Below, piece after piece: positions 1-9,063 of a stretch of DNA of 64,000 nt. A program made the translations under genes and the position numbers. Each line of letters opens with the position of its first letter. Within the stretch, counting starts at the first letter, position 1. The notes below the pieces were generated by a model that was given only the letters and a program-made list of their open reading frames with translations, did not search any database and was not told where the DNA came from. The DNA comes from Symplocastrum torsivum CPER-KK1 (GTDB taxonomy: Bacteria; Cyanobacteriota; Cyanobacteriia; Cyanobacteriales; Coleofasciculaceae), in NCBI GenBank assembly GCA_019358875.1, contig JAHHIF010000011.1:117517-181516 (forward strand), read 5' to 3'.

Positions 1-589
1 ACCAAACAGACTGCCCCACTTCGACAATCCCCTCGACTGGTGTGAGTTCCACATACCGTCCTGATGTTAGTGTCCAGACTCGTAGCAGCGCCCTATTCAT
101 CTCACGCTCACCCTGAATCTGCCGCAGTGGATCGAACACCACATAGTAAGGGACACCAATCTGAGCATAAATGTCTTTCTTGCAAACTTCCTTGCCCTTT
201 TGTTGCGATTTCTGGCTCAGGGTTAACTCATCGCCTTCCTGATTCGACACGATCTCAATGCAGACATCGGGGACTTTGCCAAACTCCCAAACGAAATAGG
301 AGCGATTTCGCCTCTGAGATAAATCCTCGGCACGTTGCACCCCTAAACTGAGCAGAACATCAGGAACAATTGGATCGTCCTTCAACTTGTAGAACAATCC
401 CACATTTGCAGCCGCTAAAAAAGGGGACGGCAGTGCTTTAGAACTATAAACAGGTTCCACCAGTAACCGTTGCTGTTCAGATTGAAAATTATCCATAGGG
501 GTATCGTCCTCGATGACAAGGTGGCTAATGTCAAGCTTGGTGACGATTTCTTCCGAATAGTCTTCTGTATTGAGCAGTTGTTGAGTCAT
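1..589 (-). CDS. Uma2 family endonuclease, C-terminal end cut by window edge
   Basis: The minus strand is open from an ATG at 589 to the window edge (196 codons, no stop). The translation has the Uma2 (DUF820) pattern: 'PDVLLSLGV', then 'FGKVPDVCIEIVS', then a lysine-rich stretch leading into 'YAQIGVPYYVVFDP'. The spaced Asp, Glu and Lys residues match the PD-(D/E)XK nuclease-like core of this family. Uma2 proteins are very numerous in cyanobacteria and their role is poorly known. The C-terminus is missing only because the window starts here. No partner gene is visible; the next gene is about 150 bases upstream on the same strand. Confidence 0.8.
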   Translation of the reverse strand, partial: MTQQLLNTEDYSEEIVTKLDISHLVIEDDTPMDNFQSEQQRLLVEPVYSSKALPSPFLAAANVGLFYKLKDDPIVPDVLLSLGVQRAEDLSQRRNRSYFVWEFGKVPDVCIEIVSNQEGDELTLSQKSQQKGKEVCKKDIYAQIGVPYYVVFDPLRQIQGEREMNRALLRVWTLTSGRYVELTPVEGIVEVGQSVW

Positions 590-736
590 GAGCAGCAATC
601 AGAACCCGACAATTTATTATCGTCTAATTAGCTAGAACCGATGACGGCACAAGAGCGGGAACTGGGGCGATCACTTAAGTCAATTTCGAGCTTGTTTTTG
701 AAAATTATCGATTAAGCAAAACACCAAGTTGAATGT

Positions 737-1693
737 TCAACAGCTTATTAAAGGTAATCCTTCAATTCCAACTTCGAGACGCACGACTTGGGCAGGCGCA
801 ATACCTGTTGGTAAGGGTAGGGACATCCCGCCATTGGTGACAACATAAATGCCTGTACGATCGCCTTCCACTCGACCAAACGCCAATGCTGTGCTGCCCG
901 TCATTCCTTGTTCGGCTTGGGCGATCGCACTCACCTTACCATCTGGTGTAATCTTCACCACGCTGTTGTAGATGTGAGTTGTGCCGTAGAGATTGCCAAC
1001 GCGATCAAAGGCAAAATCATCAATATTGACTTGACTAACAAATATCTCCGGTTCCCCAGGCTGACGGTTAGCCTGAATGGGAATGCGGACAAGCTGCTGT
1101 TTTTGTGTATTTGAGGCATAAAGCACATCATCAAAACGCTTCAGACCATTTACCGCAGGAAACTCCTGATCCGGGGAGGTTCGCGCCAGGAGAGGATGTT
1201 CTAACCAAATACGAATAGTTTTTTGCCTTGCGTTTAGTTCCCAAATCGCGCCCCTGTAAGAGTCAGCAATTAAGTAGTAATCTCCAGTTAGATGAGTCAA
1301 TCCATTCAAAAACATCGCCTCTGGGACGGATAGGAGCGTATCTACTACACCTTGAGGAGAAATTTTGAAAATGGTGGAGGTTCCCTGTTCATCCCAGCCT
1401 GTTAGTAGTAAATTGCCATCTGGGGTAAAGGCAAGTCCTGTTGCTTTGCCGCTAACCTCGACGTGGATAACTGGTATTTTGTCTGCACCAATACGAATCA
1501 CCTTGCCCTCAAAGTGATTTGTAATAAACAGTGTGTTGTCAGAGGCGATCGCAATACTTTCCAAAAACGTGTTCATCGGGAAGGCAGCAATCTGCTGACT
1601 CGGAACCAAATCGACAGGCGTATTTTCAAAAATTGGAGGCAGTCCGGCTGGAGTCGGCATGAATTTAGCCCTTACCATATATGATGACAACAT
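737..1693 (-). CDS. SMP-30/gluconolactonase-like beta-propeller protein
   Basis: 318 residues with repeated strand blocks typical of six-bladed propellers: 'SIAIASDNTLFITNHFEGKV', 'TGLAFTPDGNLLLTG', 'INGL'-like turns ('FLNGLTHL', 'AVNGLKRF') and 'NIDDFAFDRVGNLYGTTH'. This fits the SMP-30/gluconolactonase/LRE superfamily, whose members are lactonases or of unknown activity. I see no clear signal peptide. Met6 or Met13 could be the true start, because the conserved part begins near residue 18. The gene stands alone, with a 600-base non-coding region upstream. The specific substrate cannot be told from sequence. Confidence 0.7.
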   Translation of the reverse strand: MLSSYMVRAKFMPTPAGLPPIFENTPVDLVPSQQIAAFPMNTFLESIAIASDNTLFITNHFEGKVIRIGADKIPVIHVEVSGKATGLAFTPDGNLLLTGWDEQGTSTIFKISPQGVVDTLLSVPEAMFLNGLTHLTGDYYLIADSYRGAIWELNARQKTIRIWLEHPLLARTSPDQEFPAVNGLKRFDDVLYASNTQKQQLVRIPIQANRQPGEPEIFVSQVNIDDFAFDRVGNLYGTTHIYNSVVKITPDGKVSAIAQAEQGMTGSTALAFGRVEGDRTGIYVVTNGGMSLPLPTGIAPAQVVRLEVGIEGLPLISC

Positions 1694-2295
1694 CTGTAGA
1701 ATAAGCTTCTAAGCGGCTCCACATCTAGGCAAGCACTAGCGTTGTTGATAAAAATTTTGTGGGATGGGCATCTTGCCCATCCCAACTATGTAACTTAAAT
1801 GTGGAATAGCTTACCTGTCTGTTTTACCAAGGTTTCAAGTTCGTCTAGCTCAGACATCGAACTTGCAGAACTTGTGAAACTCTCGCTAGCTTGACTGAAC
1901 TTCTGGGTACCTAGCTGACTCTCATCTCACAAGCTGTGTCAATGCCTTATCTCATGCGATCGCGTTTGGTCTTGGAACCAGAACACACCCTTTTACGTCT
2001 ACAGCGAAAAAACTAATCCTTAAAACTAGCATTTATTTGCTAAAAATACATCTTATCTTTACAACATTTTGAGCAAATTCTCCTGATCCAAGGCACTAGC
2101 ACAAGAAGATTGGTTAGTAAAAGAACTGAGAACTCTGATTGAGTCGTGCAGAAATAATTTACCTGTTTAAGGGGACGCGGCAACATGGAGAGTTCTTTTT
2201 TACCTTTCCTATCGTTAACTGTCTGCTGAAATCGGTAACGTATTGTCTTGCGATTCCTCTCACGTCCTCAGGCGCTATGAAGTTGCAGGAAAAGG
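1694..2295. other. Intergenic region between divergent genes
   Basis: About 600 bases with no credible gene. It holds a perfect 10-bp hairpin at 1761-1783. It also holds an 8-bp inverted repeat, AGAACTCT (2129-2136) with AGAGTTCT (2189-2196), running into six T. This could be a terminator-like or leader structure on the plus strand, ahead of the small ORF at 2296. No further motif is recognised. Confidence 0.5.
1761..1783. repeat. Perfect hairpin repeat unit
   Basis: GGGATGGGCA at 1761-1770 pairs perfectly with TGCCCATCCC at 1774-1783 around a 3-base loop. There is no clean T-tract on either side, so it is not a standard terminator. Short hairpins of this type ('gggatgggca..tgcccatccc') are common dispersed repeats in filamentous cyanobacteria, which is background knowledge and not something tested here. 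Confidence 0.6.
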
Positions 2296-2535
2296 ATGAG
2301 TAAACAATTATTGAGTGTGGTCATGACCTTACCTATGGTGATTGTCGGGGTAGGTCTACATTTCGCCAATATTCCGCTCAACAATTTAGTAAATCTTCAA
2401 TTTACTAGACAAAGTGCGAGAATTTCTCAGGTTACACTCGATAGTCAGGCATCTTCACCAATTCTCCAGGCAGCCAGGGATGAACAAAATAAGGAGTGTC
2501 AGCTACTAGGCATCTGTGACGATAGTAGTAGCTAG
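2296..2535 (+). CDS. Small exported or membrane-anchored peptide, unknown function
   Basis: 79 residues starting at an ATG preceded by a purine-rich AGGAAAAGG ribosome-binding site a few bases upstream. The N-terminus ('MSKQLLSVVMTLPMVIVGVG') looks like a signal peptide or single membrane anchor. The rest is polar, with two cysteines near the C-terminus ('ECQLLGICDD') that could form a disulfide once exported. I recognise no family. It lies 155 bases before the ATPase gene, separated by a short hairpin with a T-run near 2548-2561, so it is probably a separate transcript. Confidence 0.55.
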   Translation: MSKQLLSVVMTLPMVIVGVGLHFANIPLNNLVNLQFTRQSARISQVTLDSQASSPILQAARDEQNKECQLLGICDDSSS

Positions 2536-2690
2536 GATGTGATTACTGATGGGGCATCTTTTTTTCTGCATAAGCTTTTTGAGCGGGTTGCTATTTTCTC
2601 TTGAGGGTAAAACAGCGAGAGAAGACTGTAACATCTGCCATCAAAAAGTCACATGCAATTAACCGAAATAAAGAAGGAAGATGACTTCTT

Positions 2691-4052
2691 ATGGGACTCG
2701 ATCTACCAAGATTTTATAAAGCCTGTAATCCTAGTAAGCCTCTCACCGTTGGTGAGCAGGAAGATCGGCAGTACTATATTGATTTTTCTTCGGTTAGAGG
2801 AAGTAAAATCATTGAATCATTGAAGCGGACAATCACGCTCATTTCACCGGATGAGCCGACTTGTCAGCTATTTACAGGACATATAGGCTGTGGGAAATCT
2901 ACCGAGTTGCTCAGGCTAAAAACCGAGTTAGAGCAACAGGGATTCCATGTCGTTTATTTCGAGTCTTCTCAAGACTTAGACATGGCTGACGTTGATATTA
3001 CCGATATCTTACTCAGCGTTGCGGGTCAAGTTAGTGAAAGTCTCGAAGCGATAAAAATCAAGCTCAAACCGGGCTACTTTGCCAATCTTTTTACCGAGAT
3101 TGCTGATTTTTTGCAAACGCCAATCGATTTGGAAGCGCAAGCAGAACTATCGGTGGGGATTGGTAAAATTACCGCCAAAACAAAAGAAAGTCCAAAGCTT
3201 CGCCGTCGGTTGCGGGAATACCTGGAGCCTCGCACGGGTGGGATTTTGGAATCGATTAATGAAGAACTACTTGAACGTGCAACTACTGAATTAAAGCGGC
3301 GGGGTAAAGCAGGATTAGTCGTGATTGTCGATAATCTGGATCGGGTTGATGTACGCCCTCTTCCTTCGGGGCGATCGCAACCAGAATACTTGTTTATTGA
3401 CCGGGGGGAACAACTACGAAAACTCAATTGTCACGTCGTCTACACGATTCCCCTGGCATTAATTTTCTCAAATGATTGTGAAACGCTCAAAAATCGCTTG
3501 GGTGGTGGACTAACTCCCAAAGTTTTACCAATGGTGCCAGTCCGACAACGGGATGGTGAGGAGTTTCAGCAAGGGATGAATCTACTGCGGCAGATGGTGT
3601 TGGTGCGAGCCTTCCCCAACGCGCCAATCAACCAACAGCCAGAGTTGATTACACAGGTTTTCGATCATCCAGAAACCTTAAATCGCCTCTGCCGTGTCAG
3701 TGGAGGTCATGTGCGGAACTTGTTGGGGCTACTATTTGATTGCCTGAGACAAGAAAGCCCACCTATCCCTCGTGAGTGCTTAGAAAGCGTGATTCGTGAA
3801 CGCCGGGATTACCTGACTTCATCAATTACCGATGATGAATGGGAGTTGCTGTTTCAGGTCGTACAACATCAAACTGTAAGAGGGGACACGCAATACCAAA
3901 CCTTGCTACGAAGCATGATTGTTTTTGAATACCGCGACCATCAGGGGTCTTGGTTTGGGATTAATCCGGCTTTAGAAGAGGCGCAAAAATTTCAATTATG
4001 GTTGAAACACAGCGATCCGAAGACGTTGCCGTATATAACGAACGATCTTTAA
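2691..4052 (+). CDS. P-loop ATPase (AAA/STAND-like), partner of the downstream WD40-STAND gene
   Basis: 453 residues. Walker A is clear ('GHIGCGKST', residues about 63-71) and so is a Walker B ('VVIVDNLDRVD', about 210-220). The segment after it ('RKLNCHVVYTIPLALIF') resembles the sensor strand of AAA/STAND-class NTPases. The C-terminal third is helical, with a likely winged-helix part ('SSITDDEWELLFQVVQHQTV'). No membrane segment is seen. The 3' end overlaps the next gene by 55 bases in another frame, which indicates co-transcription and translational coupling. The likely role is as an ATP-driven switch or loader working with the giant protein; this is inference. A GAAGG ribosome-binding site lies upstream of the ATG. 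Confidence 0.7.
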   Translation: MGLDLPRFYKACNPSKPLTVGEQEDRQYYIDFSSVRGSKIIESLKRTITLISPDEPTCQLFTGHIGCGKSTELLRLKTELEQQGFHVVYFESSQDLDMADVDITDILLSVAGQVSESLEAIKIKLKPGYFANLFTEIADFLQTPIDLEAQAELSVGIGKITAKTKESPKLRRRLREYLEPRTGGILESINEELLERATTELKRRGKAGLVVIVDNLDRVDVRPLPSGRSQPEYLFIDRGEQLRKLNCHVVYTIPLALIFSNDCETLKNRLGGGLTPKVLPMVPVRQRDGEEFQQGMNLLRQMVLVRAFPNAPINQQPELITQVFDHPETLNRLCRVSGGHVRNLLGLLFDCLRQESPPIPRECLESVIRERRDYLTSSITDDEWELLFQVVQHQTVRGDTQYQTLLRSMIVFEYRDHQGSWFGINPALEEAQKFQLWLKHSDPKTLPYITNDL

Positions 4053-7000
4053 GGGCGCTTGATAGGGCGATCGCACTTTCACTAGGGGAATTTTCTCTAG
4101 TGTTAGTGCGTTGCAACTACAAACGTCTGCGCGATCGCATGGTGCGTCGTTTGCGGGAACTTGCGGAAAACCGATACACGATTCGCGAGTTAACGCTACC
4201 TGAAACAGTCACAACCCTCTACACCACCATTCAAACCTACGGGCATGGTATGTGCCCGGATAATGAACCTTGTCCCGCCTTGTTCGTCTTAGGCATAGAG
4301 TCTGTCGTTGCGCTTGATGATTTACTGACATCCAGCAATCAAGTGCGTGATGAGTTTCGCAAACGGCTACCTTTCCCCTTGGTGTTGTGGGTAAATGACG
4401 AGGTACTTGCCTCGATAGTGCGGTTTGCGCCTGACTTCGCGAGTTGGGCGGCAACACCAATTCGCTTTGAAATCGCAACAACTGAGTTAATTGATTTCCT
4501 GCGGCAAAAGGCAGATTCGCTGTTCAATACTGTCCTCGGTGCTGAGAGTGGGAGATACGCCCCTTGGCGCGTTTGTACTCACCATTCCACCCTCAATTTG
4601 GCAACGGGTTGCCGTTCTCGCTTAGAACTCGATTCTGCCCTCAGGGATTTACAAAGCCGCCAACACGTCATCAATCCTCAACTCGAAGCCAGCCTGCAAT
4701 TTGTCTTTGGGCAATATGACTATGCCAGTGACTTCATCGATTCTGCTTTTGCTCATTACCAACAAAGCTTAAGATTTTGGCGAGCGAGTAACAATCTAGA
4801 GCGGCAAGGAGTTTTGCTGTTCTACATGGGGTTGTGTCATTGTCGCTTTGCTGACTTGCATCGATCACAACGACATCGCAATTTAGAGGAAGCCTGGCCT
4901 TATCTCTTGCAATGCGTTGATGTCTTTACTCAGGCAGGGCGTCGAGACTTGGTGGCTCAGTTTATCACTCAACTTGCCGAGGTACTGCAACGATTGGAAG
5001 CGTGGGATGCTTTGCAAATCCTCTGTCAAAAGGCTGTCACCTTACATCAACTCTACGGCTCTAAAGTACAACTGGCTCAAGATTACGGCTTTTTAGCAGA
5101 GGTGGCACTGTCCTACGCAAGATGGGAAAACGCCCAAGAGCAAGCAGAACTAGCCCTCGAAATTTTAGGGGAGGTTTCCAGCAAGCCTATTGAGCATCAA
5201 GGCTTACACCGCTTTTTATTGGCACAGTTGTATCAATTATTTTTGGTGAAATCGCAGCGACAGCTTGATCAATTGTCACAAGCGTCGCACAACCTGGAAA
5301 CAGCTAGTAATGAACTGCAAAATGCGATCGCTTCAAGTGATCATCGCTACGAACCAGAGCGTTACCTTCACTTATTAGAAGAGTTGCGTACCCTTTACTT
5401 TGAGCAAGGACGGTACTTAGAGGCATTCCGGCTTAAGCAAGAACAACGATCAGTAGAGCAGTTGTATGGCTTTCGAGCGTTCATTGGGGCAGCCCGCCTA
5501 CAACCCCAGCGCCCTGTTACAAACCCAACCTTAGCACCCGTTGAGCAGCAAGAAATTGTCGCGCAGGAAATTGCTGCCTCCGGGCGTCAGCAGGATATTA
5601 ACCGTTTAATTGAACGGATGAGTCGGGCTGACCACAAACTAACGGTAATTCACGGACATTCCGGTGTTGGTAAAAGTTCAATTGTTTCAGCAGGATTAGT
5701 GCCTGCGCTGAAGCATCGATCATTAGGCGATCGCATTGCTTTACCTCTTGTCCTGCAAGTTTACACCGATTGGGTTCGAGAACTTGGCAAAGGTCTAGGT
5801 CAAGCGTTAGATGATTATGGTTTGCGAGAAGGCGAAGAACCCATCAAGCTTAGCTTCAATGCCAGTCAAGATAACCCAGAAAAGATTAAAAACCTTCTAG
5901 AGCAGTTACGACACAACGCTGAGCGGAACTTATTAACTGTTTTGATTTTTGACCAGTTTGAAGAGTTTTTCTTCACGTCTACCAATCAATCAGAACGATT
6001 ATTATTTTATGAATTCCTAAGAGATTGCCTCAATCTCTCCTTTGTGAAAGTTATCCTTTCTCTAAGAGAGGATTACCTACATTACCTACTAGAATTTGAA
6101 CAATTTAACTTTGAAGTCATTGATAACAATATCCTTGACAAAAAAGTTCGTTACTCTTTAGGAAACTTTTCTCTAGAAGATGCCCGTTCAGTCATCCAAA
6201 GCTTAACCGAAAGGGCGCATTTCTATTTAGAAGAAGCATTAATCGCTCAATTGGTACAAGATTTAGCAGGAGAACTGGGAACGGTTCGCCCGATTGAGTT
6301 GCAGGTTGTGGGAGCGCAACTGCAAGCGGAGAACATCACAACCTTAGCGCAATACAAGCAATCGGGACCCAAGCAAAGACTGGTTGAGCGGTTCTTGGAA
6401 AAAGTTATTACCGACTGTGGTCCTGAAAATGAACATGCGGCTTGGCTAGTCTTATACTTACTTACGGATGAAAATGATAACCGTCCTCTGAAAACTCGTG
6501 CCGAGTTAGCGGTCGAATCAGCAATAGAATCCCAAAAATTAGATTTAATTTTAGAGATTTTAGAAAAATCAGGTTTAGTCTTTCTCTTGCCAGAAGTTCC
6601 CACCAACCGCTATCAATTGGTTCATGACTATCTGGTTGAATTTATTCGCCAGAAAGAGCAATTAAATATTCAGATAGAATTACAGGAACTACGCAAAAAA
6701 GACAAACAGAAGCAGGATGAAATTGAGCAACTCCGCGCCAAACTGCGGGAAAAAGAACTCCGTACAAAACTAGCGAAAGCGACAGAACAACAACGTAATA
6801 CGGAAGATAAGCTCAATCAAGTTCTTACTCAAAGCCTCCGAAAAGCCCGTTTGGTTGGAGTCGCACTAGCAACATTGACAGTGATTGCTGGGGGACTGGG
6901 GTTGCGAAGCATGATTAGTGAAACGAATGCTCAATTGAGTGAAATGAGTGCATCCTCAGAAGTGCTAGTTTCTTCTAATCGAAAATTTGACGCACTGCTT

Positions 7001-8992
7001 AAAAGCTTAGCGGCAGGTAGAGAACTGAAACGCTCTTTAGTGGCGACACCGGAAACCCGAATGCGAGTAGTTACAGCTTTACAACAAGCCGTTTATGGCG
7101 TGAGAGAACGCAATCGCCTGGAGGGACACGCGGATTGGGTGAGTAGCGTCAGTTTTAGCCCCAATGGTCGGTTCATCGCTTCGGCAAGTAAAGACCACAC
7201 GATTAGACTCTGGAAAGCAGATGGAACCTTGCTCAAAGCCCTATCCGCTCATAAAGATTGGGTCAACAGCGTCAGTTTTAGCCCGGATGGCAGGATGTTT
7301 GCGTCTGCCAGTCACGACAAAACCGTGAAACTGTGGAAGGTTGACGGCACTTTGATCAAAACCCTAACAGGGCATACAAAAAACGTTCATAGCGTTAGTT
7401 TCAGCCCAGATGGTCAGTTGCTTGCTAGTGCAAGTTGGGACAAAACCGTGAAATTGTGGAAGGCTGATGGTACTTTCCTCAAAACACTCAACGGACATAG
7501 CGATCGCGTTTTGGGGATAAGCTTCAGCCCAGATGGTCAGATGCTTGCCTCAGTCAGTAAAGATAAAACTATTGCCCTCTGGCGTCGGGATGGTACGTTC
7601 CTCAAAACCTGGAAAGCCCATGATGATGCGGTAATGAGTGTAAGTTTCAGCCCGGATGGGCAGACGCTTGCTTCTGCTAGTGCCGACAAAACAGTGAAAC
7701 TTTGGCGTCGTAATGGGGAAAATGTCGAGACGCGCAATTTCGCAACCCTACGAGGACACATGAATTGGGTTCTCTCTGTTATCTTCAGCCCGGATGGTCA
7801 GCAAATTGCTTCTGCCAGTGCCGACAACACAATTAAACTCTGGACTCGTCAGGGCACGGTGGTCGAAACTTTAAAAGGGCATGGAAATTTAGTTCAGAGT
7901 TTGAGCTTCAGCCCGGATGGTCACACTCTTGCCAGTGCGAGTGCTGACAATACGATTAAGTTATGGTACTACGACAGTGAGCGGCTTAAAACCCTCAAGG
8001 AGCATAGTGCGCCAGTCAGTAGTGTAGTGTTCAGCCCGGATGGTAAGACCCTTGCTACAGCGAGTTGGGACAAAACCGTGAAACTCTGGCATCGAGATGG
8101 GGTGAATGTAGAAACGCGAAGTTTTGCTTCTCTCAAAGGGCATAGCGAGTCAGTCAGTAATATTAGTTTCAGCCCTAATGGTAAGACTATCGCTACAGCG
8201 AGTTGGGACAAAACCGTTAAACTTTGGAAACCGAATGGCACATTAGTTAGAACATTAAAGGGACATCGCGATCGCGTTACTAGTGTCAGTTTCTCACCCC
8301 ATGGTCAGATGCTGGCTTCTGCCAGTGCTGACCATACGGTGAACCTCTGGAAAATTGATGGTACTTTGCTGAAAACCTTAAACAGTCACGATGCTGAGGT
8401 TTGGGGCGTGACTTTTAGTCCAGATGGTGAGCTAATTGCGTCTGCCAGTGAAGACAAAACGGTGAAACTTTGGAATAGTAACGGTGAGTTGCTCACGACA
8501 TTACCGGGTCATAATGGGGCGGTAACTTGGGTGAGTTTCTCACCGAATGGCAAGTGGATTGCTTCTGCCGGAAGTGACGGGATGGTAAAACTCTGGAGTC
8601 GGGAGGGCAAGTTGATCACTGTCTTGAAGGGGCATAATGGCGCAGTGAATTGGGTGAGTTTTAGCCCAGATAACAAGTTGATTGCCTCTGCTAGTCAAGA
8701 CCAAACGGTTAAGCTCTGGAATCGGAATGGTAGTTTGATTACGACGTTACAGGGTCACAAGGATGCTGTATTTGCAGTAAACTTTAGTCCTGACGCTAAT
8801 GGTAAGTTACTAGCCTCGGCGAGTAAAGATGCAACCGTAATGTTATGGAATTTGGATTTGGATGATCTAATTGAGCGCGGTTGTAGTTGGCTGGATGATT
8901 ATTTCAATAATCGCGATCGCGGGAGTGATTCCCTGCGCGATCGCTTGGCTTCACGCAGACCCTGTAAAGGGATTAGGATTCGGAGTTATTAA
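3998..8992 (+). CDS. Giant STAND NTPase with TPR-like helices and 14 WD40 repeats
   Basis: 1664 residues. Domains in order: an N-terminal alpha/beta domain (about 1-185, with 'FPLVLWVNDEVL' and 'APDFASWAATPIRFE'), which looks like an NTPase fold without a visible Walker A; helical TPR-like repeats (about 220-490); an nSTAND1-type NTPase with Walker A 'GHSGVGKSS' (about residue 553) and 'VLIFDQFEEFF' (about 648); a charged coiled coil (about 890-945); one membrane segment ('LVGVALATLTVIAGG', about 951); then 14 WD40 repeats (about 1040-1625), enough for two seven-bladed propellers. Such proteins in cyanobacteria are thought to be signal-sensing switches, some in immunity. The start overlaps the end of the preceding ATPase gene. 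Confidence 0.85.
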   Translation: MVETQRSEDVAVYNERSLRALDRAIALSLGEFSLVLVRCNYKRLRDRMVRRLRELAENRYTIRELTLPETVTTLYTTIQTYGHGMCPDNEPCPALFVLGIESVVALDDLLTSSNQVRDEFRKRLPFPLVLWVNDEVLASIVRFAPDFASWAATPIRFEIATTELIDFLRQKADSLFNTVLGAESGRYAPWRVCTHHSTLNLATGCRSRLELDSALRDLQSRQHVINPQLEASLQFVFGQYDYASDFIDSAFAHYQQSLRFWRASNNLERQGVLLFYMGLCHCRFADLHRSQRHRNLEEAWPYLLQCVDVFTQAGRRDLVAQFITQLAEVLQRLEAWDALQILCQKAVTLHQLYGSKVQLAQDYGFLAEVALSYARWENAQEQAELALEILGEVSSKPIEHQGLHRFLLAQLYQLFLVKSQRQLDQLSQASHNLETASNELQNAIASSDHRYEPERYLHLLEELRTLYFEQGRYLEAFRLKQEQRSVEQLYGFRAFIGAARLQPQRPVTNPTLAPVEQQEIVAQEIAASGRQQDINRLIERMSRADHKLTVIHGHSGVGKSSIVSAGLVPALKHRSLGDRIALPLVLQVYTDWVRELGKGLGQALDDYGLREGEEPIKLSFNASQDNPEKIKNLLEQLRHNAERNLLTVLIFDQFEEFFFTSTNQSERLLFYEFLRDCLNLSFVKVILSLREDYLHYLLEFEQFNFEVIDNNILDKKVRYSLGNFSLEDARSVIQSLTERAHFYLEEALIAQLVQDLAGELGTVRPIELQVVGAQLQAENITTLAQYKQSGPKQRLVERFLEKVITDCGPENEHAAWLVLYLLTDENDNRPLKTRAELAVESAIESQKLDLILEILEKSGLVFLLPEVPTNRYQLVHDYLVEFIRQKEQLNIQIELQELRKKDKQKQDEIEQLRAKLREKELRTKLAKATEQQRNTEDKLNQVLTQSLRKARLVGVALATLTVIAGGLGLRSMISETNAQLSEMSASSEVLVSSNRKFDALLKSLAAGRELKRSLVATPETRMRVVTALQQAVYGVRERNRLEGHADWVSSVSFSPNGRFIASASKDHTIRLWKADGTLLKALSAHKDWVNSVSFSPDGRMFASASHDKTVKLWKVDGTLIKTLTGHTKNVHSVSFSPDGQLLASASWDKTVKLWKADGTFLKTLNGHSDRVLGISFSPDGQMLASVSKDKTIALWRRDGTFLKTWKAHDDAVMSVSFSPDGQTLASASADKTVKLWRRNGENVETRNFATLRGHMNWVLSVIFSPDGQQIASASADNTIKLWTRQGTVVETLKGHGNLVQSLSFSPDGHTLASASADNTIKLWYYDSERLKTLKEHSAPVSSVVFSPDGKTLATASWDKTVKLWHRDGVNVETRSFASLKGHSESVSNISFSPNGKTIATASWDKTVKLWKPNGTLVRTLKGHRDRVTSVSFSPHGQMLASASADHTVNLWKIDGTLLKTLNSHDAEVWGVTFSPDGELIASASEDKTVKLWNSNGELLTTLPGHNGAVTWVSFSPNGKWIASAGSDGMVKLWSREGKLITVLKGHNGAVNWVSFSPDNKLIASASQDQTVKLWNRNGSLITTLQGHKDAVFAVNFSPDANGKLLASASKDATVMLWNLDLDDLIERGCSWLDDYFNNRDRGSDSLRDRLASRRPCKGIRIRSY

Positions 8993-8995
8993 AGG

Positions 8996-9027
8996 AAAAA
9001 GGGCGACCCTGTGAGCCGCCCTTTTTT
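8996..9027. terminator. Bidirectional intrinsic terminator between convergent genes
   Basis: AAAAAGGGCG (8996-9005) pairs with CGCCCTTTTT (9017-9026) around an 11-base loop. A-runs and T-runs on the two sides serve both strands. It separates the WD40 gene from the rpo cluster, whose last gene ends at 9064. Confidence 0.85.
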
Positions 9028-9063
9028 ATAGGCTTAGAAGATCGGAAGAAGTCTCAAGTACGG

